Source: an uncultured Gammaproteobacteria bacterium (lineage in GTDB: Bacteria > Pseudomonadota > Gammaproteobacteria > Xanthomonadales > Xanthomonadaceae). Taken from it: DNA of 50,662 nt. How positions within the stretch are numbered: position 1 is the first letter of the stretch; each line of letters begins with the position of its first letter. Shown here one piece after another: positions 41,947-50,662 of this stretch. The notes below the pieces were generated by a model. The model was not told the DNA's origin. It did no database searches and was given only the letters and a program-made list of their open reading frames with translations. A program made the position numbers and the translations under genes. The stretch is from contig CAMPGW010000010.1 of NCBI GenBank assembly GCA_946885735.1, positions 1 through 50,662 of the forward strand. The letters are read 5' to 3'.

Positions 41947-43281
41947 TCAGGAAAAGTTGCGGACGATGTCATTGTAGAACGCCAGCCCGATCAGGCCGGC
42001 CAGGACCAGCAAGCCCGCGTATTGACCGGCGATCAGCACCCGCTCGCCCACCGGGCGACCCGAGACCAGTTCGATAAGGTAATACAGCAGGTGGCCCCCA
42101 TCCAAGACCGGGATGGGCAGCAGGTTCATGATGCACAGCGTCAGCGAGAGGCTCGCCATGAAGGCGACCAGGCGGGCAAAGCCCAGGCTGGCTTCGGCGT
42201 TGGCGACCTGCGCGATGCCGATCACCCCCGAGACGTTCTTCGGCGAGGCCTTGCCGGTCACCAGCCTGCCGAGGAAGGCGAGCGTCTCGCGCGTCTGCTT
42301 GCGGGTTTCGTCCCAGGCCGCGCCGATCGCGGCGACGGCGCCGAAGCGACGTTCGGCCACCGCGACCGCCGGCGCGATACCCAGCGCAAGGGTGCGTTGG
42401 CCCTGGACCTCGAGCACCCGCGGGGTCAGCGAGAGCCGGGTTTCGCGGCCGTCGCGCAAGGCGACGATCTCCAGCGCCTGCCCAGGAGCCGTCGCGCGTA
42501 CGACCTCGGGGATGTCGGTCCAGCGCGAGATCGCGCGGCCGCCCAGCGAAAGAATGCGGTCGCCCGGCTGCAACTGGCCATGCGCGACGGAATCCTCGAG
42601 CACCCGGCCGACGACCGGCTCGAGCTCGCCCACGCCGATGCCCAGGCCCGCGGCCCCCAGGGGATTGGCCTGGTCGAAGTCGGCCGGCAATTGGTCGAGG
42701 CGCAGCACCTTGCGCGCTTGCGTGCCGGCGGCGTCCTGCACCTGCAACTCGAGCGCGCGGTGGTCGATCGCGGCGAGGGCCAGCGGGGTGATCAACTGGT
42801 CCCAGGTGGCGACGGGCTGGCCGTCGACGGCGACGATCCGGTCACCGGCGCGCAGGCCTGATGCCTCGGCCACGCCCTGCACCTTGCCGACCATCGGCAC
42901 GGTCCCCGGCAGGCCGACCAGGAAGGCGCCCCAGAACAGCAGCACGCACAGCAGCAGGTTCGCCATCGGTCCGGCCAGCACGATCGCGATGCGGCGCCAG
43001 ACCGGCTGGCGATTGAAGGCGCGGTCGCGCAAGGCCGGGCCCACGTCGGCTTCGCGCTCGTCGAGGAACTGGACATAGCCGCCGAGGGGAATCGCGGCGA
43101 CCTGGTAGCGCGTGCCGTCGCGGCCGATCCGGCTCCACAGGGGGCGACCGAAGCCGACCGAGAACTTGAGCACCTGCACGCCGCAGCGACGCGCCACCCA
43201 GAAGTGCCCGAACTCGTGGAAGGTCACCAGCACGCCGAGCGTGACGATGAACCAGAAGACCGCACCCAGGAACCCGCTCAT
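41947..43281 (-). CDS. rseP: RIP metalloprotease RseP
   Basis: 444 residues with four membrane spans. The zinc site H22-E23-F-G-H26 is in the first span, two PDZ-like domains lie in the middle, and the third zinc ligand is in [11 protein letters not shown]. RseP cleaves anti-sigma factor RseA and remnant signal peptides inside the membrane. Its ATG overlaps the dxr stop (ATGA). It sits upstream of bamA, consistent with envelope stress control. Confidence 0.96.
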   Translation of the reverse strand: MSGFLGAVFWFIVTLGVLVTFHEFGHFWVARRCGVQVLKFSVGFGRPLWSRIGRDGTRYQVAAIPLGGYVQFLDEREADVGPALRDRAFNRQPVWRRIAIVLAGPMANLLLCVLLFWGAFLVGLPGTVPMVGKVQGVAEASGLRAGDRIVAVDGQPVATWDQLITPLALAAIDHRALELQVQDAAGTQARKVLRLDQLPADFDQANPLGAAGLGIGVGELEPVVGRVLEDSVAHGQLQPGDRILSLGGRAISRWTDIPEVVRATAPGQALEIVALRDGRETRLSLTPRVLEVQGQRTLALGIAPAVAVAERRFGAVAAIGAAWDETRKQTRETLAFLGRLVTGKASPKNVSGVIGIAQVANAEASLGFARLVAFMASLSLTLCIMNLLPIPVLDGGHLLYYLIELVSGRPVGERVLIAGQYAGLLVLAGLIGLAFYNDIVRNFS

Positions 43282-44456
43282 GCCGTCGTCATCCCGTCCA
43301 TCAGTTCGGTGGCCCGGCGTCGTGCCCGGTCATCGCAGGCCTGTAGGACCTCCAGGGTGGCGGCAGGTTCCGACGCCAGGGACGACAGGGTCTCCTCCAC
43401 CAGGGCCGGTATGCCGAGGAAGGGCAGCCGGCCGGCCAGGAAGGCGGCCACTGCCACCTCGTTGGCCGCGTTGAGTATGGCAGGGGCGGTCCCGCCCGTC
43501 GCCAGCGCCGCGAAGGCCAGGCCCAGGCAGGGAAAGGCTTCGCGGTCCGGGGCCTCGAAATCCAGGCGGCCCAGGGCGGCCAGGTCCAGCGGCTCCACGC
43601 CGGACTCGATGCGCTCCGGCCAACCCAGGCCGTAGGCCAGGGCCGTGCGCATGTCCGGGTGGCCGAGTTGCGCCAGCATCGAGCCGTCCACGTAGTCGAC
43701 CAGGGAATGGACGATGCTCTGCGGGTGCACCAGCACCTCGATCGCGGCGGCGGGCACGCCGAAAAGGTAACGGGCCTCGATCACTTCCAGGCCCTTGTTC
43801 ATCAGCGTCGCCGAATCCACCGAGATCTTGCGTCCCATGACCCAGCGTGGATGGGCGCAGGCTTCGTCCGGCGTCACGGCTGCCAGGCTGGCGCGGCCGC
43901 GGCCGCGGAAGGGACCGCCCGAGGCCGTCAGCAGGAGGCGGCGGACGCCGCCACGCCCGCCATCGGCCGGCAGGCATTGGAAGATCGCGTTGTGCTCGCT
44001 GTCCACCGGCAGCACCTGGGCGCCACCCTCGGCGACGGCCTGGGCCAGCAATTCGCCGGCGAGCACGACCGATTCCTTGTTGGCCAGCAAGAGTCGCTTG
44101 CCGGCACGCGCGGCCGCCAGCGTGGAGGCCATGCCGGCAGCTCCCACGATCGCCGCGACCAGGGCGTCGCTGCCGGGGTCGCCGGCAACCTCGACCAGGG
44201 CCTGCGCACCGGCACGCGCTTCGGTCGCCAGTCCCGCCGCCGCCAGGCCTTCGCGCAGGGCGGCGTAGTGCGCAGGCTCGGCGATGACGGCGACCGCCGG
44301 CCGGAACCGGACGCACAGCGCAACGAGGCCCTCGACGTCGTGGTGGGCCGAGAGCGCATGCACCTCGAAGCGTCCGGGATGCCGCGCAACCACGTCGAGC
44401 GCGGAACGCCCGATGGACCCGGTCGCGCCGAGCAGGGCCAGGCGGCGTCGGCTCAC
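43278..44456 (-). CDS. dxr: 1-deoxy-D-xylulose-5-phosphate reductoisomerase
   Basis: 392 residues from a GTG whose codon overlaps the cdsA stop (GTGA). NADPH-binding GATGSIG lies at the N-terminus; active-site segments are [27 protein letters not shown] and [22 protein letters not shown]. It is the committed step of the MEP isoprenoid pathway and so supplies IspA and UppS, both in this window. The GTG is the only start that gives the family N-terminus. Confidence 0.97.
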   Translation of the reverse strand: MSRRRLALLGATGSIGRSALDVVARHPGRFEVHALSAHHDVEGLVALCVRFRPAVAVIAEPAHYAALREGLAAAGLATEARAGAQALVEVAGDPGSDALVAAIVGAAGMASTLAAARAGKRLLLANKESVVLAGELLAQAVAEGGAQVLPVDSEHNAIFQCLPADGGRGGVRRLLLTASGGPFRGRGRASLAAVTPDEACAHPRWVMGRKISVDSATLMNKGLEVIEARYLFGVPAAAIEVLVHPQSIVHSLVDYVDGSMLAQLGHPDMRTALAYGLGWPERIESGVEPLDLAALGRLDFEAPDREAFPCLGLAFAALATGGTAPAILNAANEVAVAAFLAGRLPFLGIPALVEETLSSLASEPAATLEVLQACDDRARRRATELMDGMTTA

Positions 44457-45280
44457 AGGCCCAGCCAAAGCTTGCCCACCGCAAAGACCGGCAAGGCCGC
44501 CAGCAGGCTGTCGACGCGGTCGAGCACGCCACCGTGGCCCGGGATCAGGTCGCTGGAGTCCTTGGCGCCGGCGTGGCGCTTGAGCAGGCTCTCGAACAGA
44601 TCGCCGGCCACCGACACCAATCCGGCCACGGCGGTCAGCAACAGCAGTTCGTGGGCGCGGGGCCAGCCGATCCCGAGCACTGGCACGGCCGCCACGGCGA
44701 GGAGGAGGGTGGCCCCGAAGCCGCCGGCCAGCCCTTCCCAGCTCTTGCCGGGGCTGATCCGCGGCGCCAGCTTGTGGCGGCCAAAACGCACGCCCGTGAA
44801 GTAGGCGCCGGTATCGGCGATCCAGACGATGAGCAGGGCGAACAGGGTCCAGGCCGGACCGTTGGCCACGCCGGCATGCAGCCAGCACAGGGCGGCCCAG
44901 GCGGGCACCACGCACAGGGTGCCGGCTGCCAGCTTGAGCGCCCGCGCCCAGGCTTGGCCACGGCTGCCGAATTCGTAGCGCGCCAACCAGGCGATGGCGA
45001 GAACCCACCACAGTGCACCCCAGGTCGCCACGCCCACCAGCAGGCTCAGGCCCTGGCCTGCGGCCCAGGCCAGCGTCGCCATCAGGGCGACATTGGCCGC
45101 CAGGTAGGCGGCGCGCGCCGCCGTGCCGGTGACGCCAGCCAGCATCGTCCACTCCCACAGGCCGATCACCAGCACGGCCGCAGCCGCGGCGGCGAGCAAG
45201 GGCGTGGGCAGGAAAAGCACCGAGCCGATCGCCAGCGGCGCCATCACCAGCGCCGCCATCACCCGCACGCGGCGGCTCAT
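44453..45280 (-). CDS. cdsA: Phosphatidate cytidylyltransferase
   Basis: 275-residue integral membrane protein with about eight hydrophobic segments. The CDP-alcohol signature region is visible as [19 protein letters not shown] followed by [17 protein letters not shown]. It makes CDP-diacylglycerol from phosphatidic acid and CTP, the precursor of all phospholipids. It is coupled to uppS upstream (four-base overlap) and dxr downstream. Confidence 0.96.
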   Translation of the reverse strand: MSRRVRVMAALVMAPLAIGSVLFLPTPLLAAAAAAVLVIGLWEWTMLAGVTGTAARAAYLAANVALMATLAWAAGQGLSLLVGVATWGALWWVLAIAWLARYEFGSRGQAWARALKLAAGTLCVVPAWAALCWLHAGVANGPAWTLFALLIVWIADTGAYFTGVRFGRHKLAPRISPGKSWEGLAGGFGATLLLAVAAVPVLGIGWPRAHELLLLTAVAGLVSVAGDLFESLLKRHAGAKDSSDLIPGHGGVLDRVDSLLAALPVFAVGKLWLGL

Positions 45281-46053
45281 GCGGCGCCCCCGGCGAGTTC
45301 AGGGGCGGAGATCTGCCCGCGGGTGAGGCCGAAACGGCGCTCGCGGTTCGCGAAGTCTTCGCAGGCCTGGCGCAGCACGGTCGCGTCCAGGTCGGGCCAG
45401 AGCGTTTCGGTGAACCACAGTTCGGTGTAGGCGAGTTGCCAGAGCAGGAAGTTGCTGATGCGCAGGTCGCCGCCCGTGCGGATGAACAGGTCCGGATCGG
45501 GCAGGCCGGCCAGCGACAGCCGCCCGGCGAACATCGCTTCGTCGATGGCGTCGGGCGCGATCCTGCCGGCCACCGCATCCCGCGCCAGCGCGCGCGCGGC
45601 CTGCACGATGTCCCAGCGACCGCCATAGCCGGCGGCGATGCACAGCGTGATCTTGTGGTTGCCCGCGGTGGCTGCCTCGGCGGATGCCATGCGCTGGCGG
45701 ATCGGCGCGGGGAATTCGGCGCGGTCGCCGGCGAACACGATGCGCGCCCCGCGTCGGTGCAACTCCTCGACCTCGTGGTCGAGCATGCGCAGGAACAGCT
45801 TCATCAGCGCGCCGACTTCCTCGGCGGGCCGGTTCCAGTTCTCGCTGGAGAACGCGAACAGGGTCAGTGCCTCGATGCCCTCGGCAAGGCAGAAGTCCAG
45901 GCACACCTGTACCGACCGCGCGCCGGCGCGATGGCCGAGCGTGCGCGGGCGATGGCGGCGCTCGGCCCAGCGGCCGTTGCCATCCATGATCACGGCCAGG
46001 TGGCGCGGCCGTCGTGCGGGCGCGGCGGCAGTCGGCGATCCGTTCGGTTCCAT
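45277..46053 (-). CDS. uppS: Undecaprenyl diphosphate synthase
   Basis: 258 residues. The cis-prenyltransferase motif [13 protein letters not shown] has the magnesium aspartate at D24; [11 protein letters not shown] and [15 protein letters not shown] follow. It builds the C55 lipid carrier used for peptidoglycan and O-antigen from farnesyl-PP and IPP. The gene lies 13 bases after frr. Confidence 0.96.
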   Translation of the reverse strand: MEPNGSPTAAAPARRPRHLAVIMDGNGRWAERRHRPRTLGHRAGARSVQVCLDFCLAEGIEALTLFAFSSENWNRPAEEVGALMKLFLRMLDHEVEELHRRGARIVFAGDRAEFPAPIRQRMASAEAATAGNHKITLCIAAGYGGRWDIVQAARALARDAVAGRIAPDAIDEAMFAGRLSLAGLPDPDLFIRTGGDLRISNFLLWQLAYTELWFTETLWPDLDATVLRQACEDFANRERRFGLTRGQISAPELAGGAA

Positions 46054-46066
46054 GCGGGCGATCGGC

Positions 46067-46624
46067 TCAGACCGCCATCAGTTCCTGTTCCTTGGCGCGC
46101 ACCGCTTCGTCGATCTCCTTGACGAACTTGTCGGTGAACTTCTGGATCTCGTCCTCCGCGCGGTGCGCCTCGTCCTCGGTCGTGGTCTTTTCCTTCAGCA
46201 TCTCCTTGACGTGCTGGATGCTGTCGCGACGCACGCCGCGCACGGCGACCTTGGCGTTCTCGCCCTCGTGGTGCACGTGCTTGGCCAGTTCCTTGCGGCG
46301 CTGCTCGGTGAGGGGCGGCAGGTTGATGCGGATGACGGTACCGGCGGTGTTGGGCGTCAGGCCGAGGTCGGAGGCGAGGATCGCCTTCTCCACCGGGCCG
46401 ACCATCGCTTTTTCCCAGGGCGTGATGGTCAGGCTGCGCGCGTCCTGCACGGAAACGGTGGCGACCTGGTTCAGCGGCATGTCCGAACCGTAGTAGTTGA
46501 CCTTCAGGTGGTCGACGATGGCGGTGGTGGCGCGGCCGGTCCGCAGCAGGGTCAGCTCGTGCCGGAAGGCATCCACGCATTTGGCCATGCGTACCTGGGT
46601 GTCCTTCTTGATGTCGTTCAGCAT
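46067..46624 (-). CDS. frr: Ribosome recycling factor
   Basis: 185 residues, equal to the family length. The three-helix bundle plus small domain is evident from the start MLNDIKKDTQVRMAKCVDAFRHEL, the LRTGRATTAIVDHL segment and the end VKEIDEAVRAKEQELM. With EF-G it splits terminated ribosomes. In most proteobacteria it directly follows pyrH; here a metal exporter gene separates them and frr has its own TATAAT box. Confidence 0.97.
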   Translation of the reverse strand: MLNDIKKDTQVRMAKCVDAFRHELTLLRTGRATTAIVDHLKVNYYGSDMPLNQVATVSVQDARSLTITPWEKAMVGPVEKAILASDLGLTPNTAGTVIRINLPPLTEQRRKELAKHVHHEGENAKVAVRGVRRDSIQHVKEMLKEKTTTEDEAHRAEDEIQKFTDKFVKEIDEAVRAKEQELMAV

Positions 46625-46654
46625 GGTCGCTCCGCGGGATTCGGCAAGCCGCGA

Positions 46655-46660
46655 TTATAG
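46655..46660 (-). promoter_or_regulatory. Candidate -10 box of frr
   Basis: Minus strand reads TATAAT followed by CGC, the same context as upstream of tdh. It is about 31 bases before the frr ATG. No convincing -35; TTGACC abuts it directly and is too close to serve. Confidence 0.4.
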
Positions 46661-46725
46661 GTCAAGCGGGAGCGGCCACGCCCGACTGGGCCCGGCGAGC
46701 TGGGCAGGCCTGCGGCTTCGCGGCC

Positions 46726-47664
46726 CTAGTGATGCGGGGCGCGGTCGTCGCGGTCGTGGGTACAACCCGGCCCGAGTTCGACCTGCAGCGTGGCGTGGTT
46801 GATGCCGAAACGATCGGCGAGTTCGCGCGCGACCTCGTCGAGGAAGGCGTCGTGGCCGCGGGTGTCGGTGCGAACCACGTGCGCGGTCAACGCGATCTCG
46901 GCGGCGCCGATCGGCCAGATGTGCAGGTGGTGCACCGCCTGCACGCCGGGCCACTGTTCCAGGAAGGCCTGCACCTGGTCGCGGTCGAGGTGTTCGGGCA
47001 CCGCGTCCATGGCCTGGCGGAATGCGCTGCGCAGCAGGCCCCAGCCCGACCACGCCACCAGCAGGCCGACCGCGAGCGCCAGCGCCGGGTCGAGCCAGCG
47101 CCAGCCCAGCACCAGCATGCCCAGGCCTGCCAGGACCGCCGCCACCGAGACCGCCGCATCCGAGAGCAGGTGCAGGTAAGCGCCGCGCCGATTCAGGTCG
47201 CTGGACTGGCCACGCTGGAAAAGGGCGGCGGTGCCGAGGTTGACGACGATGCCGACGGCGGCCACCCACATCACCGTCGCGCCCGGCACCGGCGGCGGCG
47301 CGCCCAGGCGACGCAGGGCCTCGCCCAGCAGCGCGCCGGCGAAGCCGACCAGCAGCACCGCGTTGGCCAGGGGCGAAAGCTGGGTGGCGCGGCGCCAGCC
47401 ATAGGTGTGGCGCGCCGTCGGTTGCCGCAGTGCAAGCCGCGCCGCGCCCCAGGCCAGCGCCAGGCCGAGCACGTCGCCGAGGTTGTGCAGCGCATCCGAC
47501 AGCAGCACCAGCGAACCGGTGGCGAAGCCGTAGCCGGCTTCCAGCGCCGTGTAACCGAGGTTGATCGCCAGCGCCCAGGCGAAGGCGCGGGTGGCGTGCG
47601 GCGCCTCGGCGTGCGCGTGTCCATGCGCGCCGTGCGCATGGTCGTGGTGGGAATGCCCGCCCAC
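46726..47664 (-). CDS. CDF-family metal efflux transporter
   Basis: 312 residues starting with GTG. The N-terminus is histidine-rich (HSHHDHAHGAHGHAHAE, from residue 4), followed by six membrane segments and a cytoplasmic C-terminal domain. The transport site pairs are H60/D64 in the second segment and H165/D169 in the fifth, the HxxxD pattern of zinc-type members. It exports zinc and perhaps cobalt or cadmium by proton exchange. It lies nine bases after pyrH and before frr, an unusual position. No metal-responsive operator was recognised. Confidence 0.92.
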   Translation of the reverse strand: MGGHSHHDHAHGAHGHAHAEAPHATRAFAWALAINLGYTALEAGYGFATGSLVLLSDALHNLGDVLGLALAWGAARLALRQPTARHTYGWRRATQLSPLANAVLLVGFAGALLGEALRRLGAPPPVPGATVMWVAAVGIVVNLGTAALFQRGQSSDLNRRGAYLHLLSDAAVSVAAVLAGLGMLVLGWRWLDPALALAVGLLVAWSGWGLLRSAFRQAMDAVPEHLDRDQVQAFLEQWPGVQAVHHLHIWPIGAAEIALTAHVVRTDTRGHDAFLDEVARELADRFGINHATLQVELGPGCTHDRDDRAPHH

Positions 47665-47673
47665 CGGCGTGGC

Positions 47674-48402
47674 CTAGTCCTTGCCGTGCACCAGCGTGCC
47701 GAGCGGCTCGCCGCGCAGGATCCGCATCAGCGCGCCGGGCTGCATCATGTCGTAGATGCGCAGCGGCACGTGGTTGTCGCGGCACAGGGCGAAGGCGGCG
47801 GTGTCCATCACCTGCAGGTTGCGCGCGATGACTTCGTCGTAGGTCAGGTGTTCGAAACGGCGCGCGTCCTTGTGCTTCATCGGGTCGGCGTCGTAGATGC
47901 CGTCCACCTTGGTGGCCTTGAGCAGCAGTTCGGCGCCGATCTCGGTGGCGCGCAGGGCGGCGGCCGAGTCGGTGGTGAAGAAGGGATTGCCGGTGCCGGC
48001 CGCGAAGATCGCGATGCGGCCCTTCTCGAGGTGGCGGATGGCGCGGCGGCGGATGTAGTCCTCGCAGACCTCGTTGATCTTGATCGCGCTCATCACCCGC
48101 GCGCTGGCGCCGAGCTGCTCGATCGCGTCCTGCATCGCCAGCGAGTTGATCACCGTGGCGAGCATGCCCATGTGGTCGCCGGTGACGCGGTCCATGCCCT
48201 TCGCCGCCAGGCCCGCGCCGCGGAAGATGTTGCCGCCGCCGATCACCAGCCCGATCTGCGCGCCGGCGGACTGGGCCTCGATGATCTCGCGGGCGAGGGC
48301 GCGGATGACCTTGGGGTCGATGCCGTAGTCCACCTCGCCCATCAACGCCTCGCCGGACAGCTTGAGCAGGACGCGGCGGTACTTCAGGGGCGACTCGGTC
48401 AT
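47674..48402 (-). CDS. pyrH: Uridylate kinase
   Basis: 242 residues, bacterial UMP kinase. [16 protein letters not shown] at the start, [10 protein letters not shown] and [17 protein letters not shown] are diagnostic. It phosphorylates UMP to UDP and acts as a hexamer regulated by GTP and UTP. The ATG at 48402 is chosen over an upstream in-frame start at 48486, which would overlap the neighbour's stop. rpsB and tsf, its common upstream neighbours, are absent. Confidence 0.97.
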   Translation of the reverse strand: MTESPLKYRRVLLKLSGEALMGEVDYGIDPKVIRALAREIIEAQSAGAQIGLVIGGGNIFRGAGLAAKGMDRVTGDHMGMLATVINSLAMQDAIEQLGASARVMSAIKINEVCEDYIRRRAIRHLEKGRIAIFAAGTGNPFFTTDSAAALRATEIGAELLLKATKVDGIYDADPMKHKDARRFEHLTYDEVIARNLQVMDTAAFALCRDNHVPLRIYDMMQPGALMRILRGEPLGTLVHGKD

Positions 48403-48430
48403 GACGGCTCCGGCGTGGTCAAACGCACCG

Positions 48431-48436
48431 ATTCTA
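48431..48436 (-). promoter_or_regulatory. Candidate -10 box of pyrH
   Basis: Minus strand TAGAAT followed by CGG, about 28 bases before the pyrH ATG, in the 80-base gap after the Mth938-like gene. No -35 was identified. Confidence 0.3.
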
Positions 48437-48482
48437 TCCGATCGGCCGCTGCCGCCGGCGCAAGGCACCGCCGGCGTCCCCT

Positions 48483-48857
48483 TCACCCCGGCAGGATGAA
48501 CCCGGCCACCACGCGTCGGCCTTCGGTCGCCAGCACGTTGAAGGTGCGTGCGGCGGCGGCGTTGTCCATCACCTCGATGCCGATGCCACGGGTGAGGCAG
48601 GCCGCCATCACCGCGGCCGCGGGAAACCGCAGGTTCGCCCCGCTGCCCAGTAGCACCACGGCCGGCTCGAGTGCCAGCAAGGGCTCGAAATCCGCCGCCG
48701 CCAGGTCGTCGATGGACTGCGGACGCCAGTCGGTGACCAGCCGGTCGGGAGCGAGCAGGAAACTGCGCTCCAGGCGCTGTTCGTTGACCAGGGCGGAGCT
48801 TCCCGACGCACCCCGCAAGGCGTAGCGGAAATCCGGGTTTTCCAGGGTGAGCTGCAT
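48483..48857 (-). CDS. Mth938-like domain protein (NDUFAF3 family)
   Basis: 124 residues with the family features: short N-terminal strands, a central [17 protein letters not shown] (the GTG/GSG loop), [29 protein letters not shown] near the end. The human relative NDUFAF3 helps assemble respiratory complex I; the bacterial role is not established. It lies four bases after yhbY. Confidence 0.85.
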   Translation of the reverse strand: MQLTLENPDFRYALRGASGSSALVNEQRLERSFLLAPDRLVTDWRPQSIDDLAAADFEPLLALEPAVVLLGSGANLRFPAAAVMAACLTRGIGIEVMDNAAAARTFNVLATEGRRVVAGFILPG

Positions 48858-48860
48858 GGC

Positions 48861-49166
48861 CTAGCCGCGGGGAAGGATCACCAGCGGCGTGTCGAGGCGG
48901 CGACGGTACAGGATCGCGACATGTCCGATGCGCCCGACCAGGGCCGCGTCCACGCCGGTGACCAGGGCCTCGATGGCGGCATCGCGGGCCTCGCGATCTT
49001 CGGCCGCCACCTTCACCTTCACCAGCTCGTGCTGCTCGAGCACCTCGCCAAGCTCGGCCAGGACCGCCGGCGTCACGCCCTTGGCGCCCACCAGCAGTAC
49101 CGGCTTGAGGGCGTGGGCCAGGCCGCGCAGGTAGCGCTTCTGGGCATTGGACAGGGCGATGGGCAT
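48861..49166 (-). CDS. yhbY: CRM-domain RNA-binding protein YhbY
   Basis: 101 residues, a single CRM domain. [28 protein letters not shown] contains the GxxG RNA-binding loop (GAKG). YhbY associates with pre-50S ribosomal particles. The ATG at 49166 is preferred to an upstream in-frame start at 49277, which would run into rlmE. It is divergent from rlmE, the common arrangement. Confidence 0.93.
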   Translation of the reverse strand: MPIALSNAQKRYLRGLAHALKPVLLVGAKGVTPAVLAELGEVLEQHELVKVKVAAEDREARDAAIEALVTGVDAALVGRIGHVAILYRRRLDTPLVILPRG

Positions 49167-49239
49167 GACGTTCGGGCGGCGAGGCGACGGGGGGCAGAGG
49201 GTATCATGGGGTCCCATCCCCACCGCCGGTCGCGCGCCC

Positions 49240-49878
49240 ATGGCCGCCCGCAGCAAGAGCAGCCAACGCTGGCTCAAGGAGCATTTCGCCGACCCCTACG
49301 TCAAGAAGGCGCAGGCGGAAGGCATGCGCTCGCGCGCTGCCTACAAGCTGGAGGAGTTGCTCGACCGCAGCCGCCTGCTCAGGCCCGGGATGGTGGTGGT
49401 GGACCTGGGCGCGGCGCCCGGAGGCTGGTCGCAGGTGCTGCGCAAGGCCCTGCAGGACAAACGTGGACTCGACAGCGGCCGCGTGATCGCGCTCGACATC
49501 CTCGACATGCCGCCGATCGCGGGGGTCGAATTCGTTCACGGCGATTTCAGAGAGGCAGAGGCACTTTCCCGACTGGAAGGCCTCCTGGGCGACGCGCCCG
49601 TGGACCTTGTGCTTTCCGACATGGCCCCCAATATGACCGGGGTGGATACCGTCGACCAGGCCCGCGCGATGTACTTGTCGGAACTTGCAAGGGATTTTGC
49701 CGATGCCCATCTCAAACCGGGCGGCGATTTCCTGATCAAATTGTTCCAGGGCGAGGGCTTCGATGCCTACGTGGCCGACCTGCGCCGCCGCTACACCAAG
49801 CTGGTGATCCGCAAACCCGCCGCCTCCCGCCGCCGCTCCAACGAAGTGTATGCGCTCGCCACCGGCAAGCGTGCCTGA
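49240..49878 (+). CDS. rlmE: 23S rRNA 2'-O-ribose U2552 methyltransferase
   Basis: 212 residues. S-adenosylmethionine motif [13 protein letters not shown], then [10 protein letters not shown] and [10 protein letters not shown]; the catalytic K-D-K-E set is plausible from K18-region lysine, [14 protein letters not shown]. It methylates U2552 in the A loop of 23S rRNA, a late step of 50S assembly. The ATG at 49240 fits the family start ([19 protein letters not shown]). A weak TATCAT box at 49202-49207 could be the -10. ftsH follows 51 bases later, as in E. coli. Confidence 0.95.
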   Translation: MAARSKSSQRWLKEHFADPYVKKAQAEGMRSRAAYKLEELLDRSRLLRPGMVVVDLGAAPGGWSQVLRKALQDKRGLDSGRVIALDILDMPPIAGVEFVHGDFREAEALSRLEGLLGDAPVDLVLSDMAPNMTGVDTVDQARAMYLSELARDFADAHLKPGGDFLIKLFQGEGFDAYVADLRRRYTKLVIRKPAASRRRSNEVYALATGKRA

Positions 49879-49929
49879 CCCGAATCGAATCAAGCGCCCG
49901 TCCTCCCCGCGGGCGCGAGGAAGCATGCA

Positions 49930-50662
<733 letters not shown>

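Noticed and set aside
46650..46672. TTGACC directly adjacent to TATAAT upstream of frr, read as a -35/-10 pair
   Set aside because: There is no spacer between the hexamers, so they cannot act as a promoter pair; only the -10 was kept.

Overview
The window is an ordinary, densely packed piece of a very GC-rich gammaproteobacterial chromosome. Gene content and order (tdh; leuS-lptE-holA-nadD-rsfS-rlmH; maf-rng-yhdP-tldD-darP-pmbA; pyrH to accA through the lipid A and BAM genes with no skp between bamA and lpxD) point to the Xanthomonadales (Lysobacter/Xanthomonas/Rhodanobacter relatives). This is inferred from gene content and remembered synteny, not from a database search. No tRNA, rRNA, CRISPR array, insertion sequence, prophage or integron was seen, and no gap between genes reaches 300 bases.

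Left part (1-9.7 kb), the most accessory-looking. A TorF-type outer-membrane protein converges on threonine dehydrogenase (tdh) across a two-way terminator. On the minus strand follow a haem-motif lipoprotein with a Fur-box-like palindrome just upstream, then four translationally coupled genes: a membrane Ser/Thr kinase with a periplasmic formylglycine-enzyme-like domain, a DUF502 membrane protein, a YhhQ-type queuosine-precursor transporter and a small secreted SmpA/BamE-like protein. Upstream of these lie a thioredoxin-TPR chaperone (CnoX type) and a two-gene ABC exporter.

Middle (9.7-27.3 kb, mainly plus strand). leuS, lptE, holA, nadD, rsfS and rlmH cover translation, LPS assembly, replication, NAD synthesis and ribosome maturation. 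A minus-strand alkaline phosphatase lipoprotein of the animal-like type sits between rlmH and maf. Then maf, rng, yhdP, tldD, darP (minus), pmbA and a DUF4870 membrane protein.

Right part (27.3-48.9 kb, all minus strand, read from high to low coordinates). Mth938-like and yhbY genes, pyrH, a CDF metal exporter, frr, uppS, cdsA, dxr, rseP, bamA, lpxD, fabZ, lpxA, lpxB, rnhB, a DUF1232 gene ending at a strong terminator, then dnaE (own promoter), accA, tilS, xseB and ispA. This cluster supplies isoprenoids, phospholipid and lipid A precursors, and outer-membrane protein insertion. rlmE and the 5' part of ftsH leave the window on the plus strand, divergent from yhbY.

I found no convincing undescribed system. 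The best leads are the coupled kinase/DUF502/transporter/SmpA-like operon, whose kinase sensor domain appears to have lost the formylglycine-enzyme cysteines, the Fur-box lipoprotein, and an aspartate-rich surface-loop insert in BamA.
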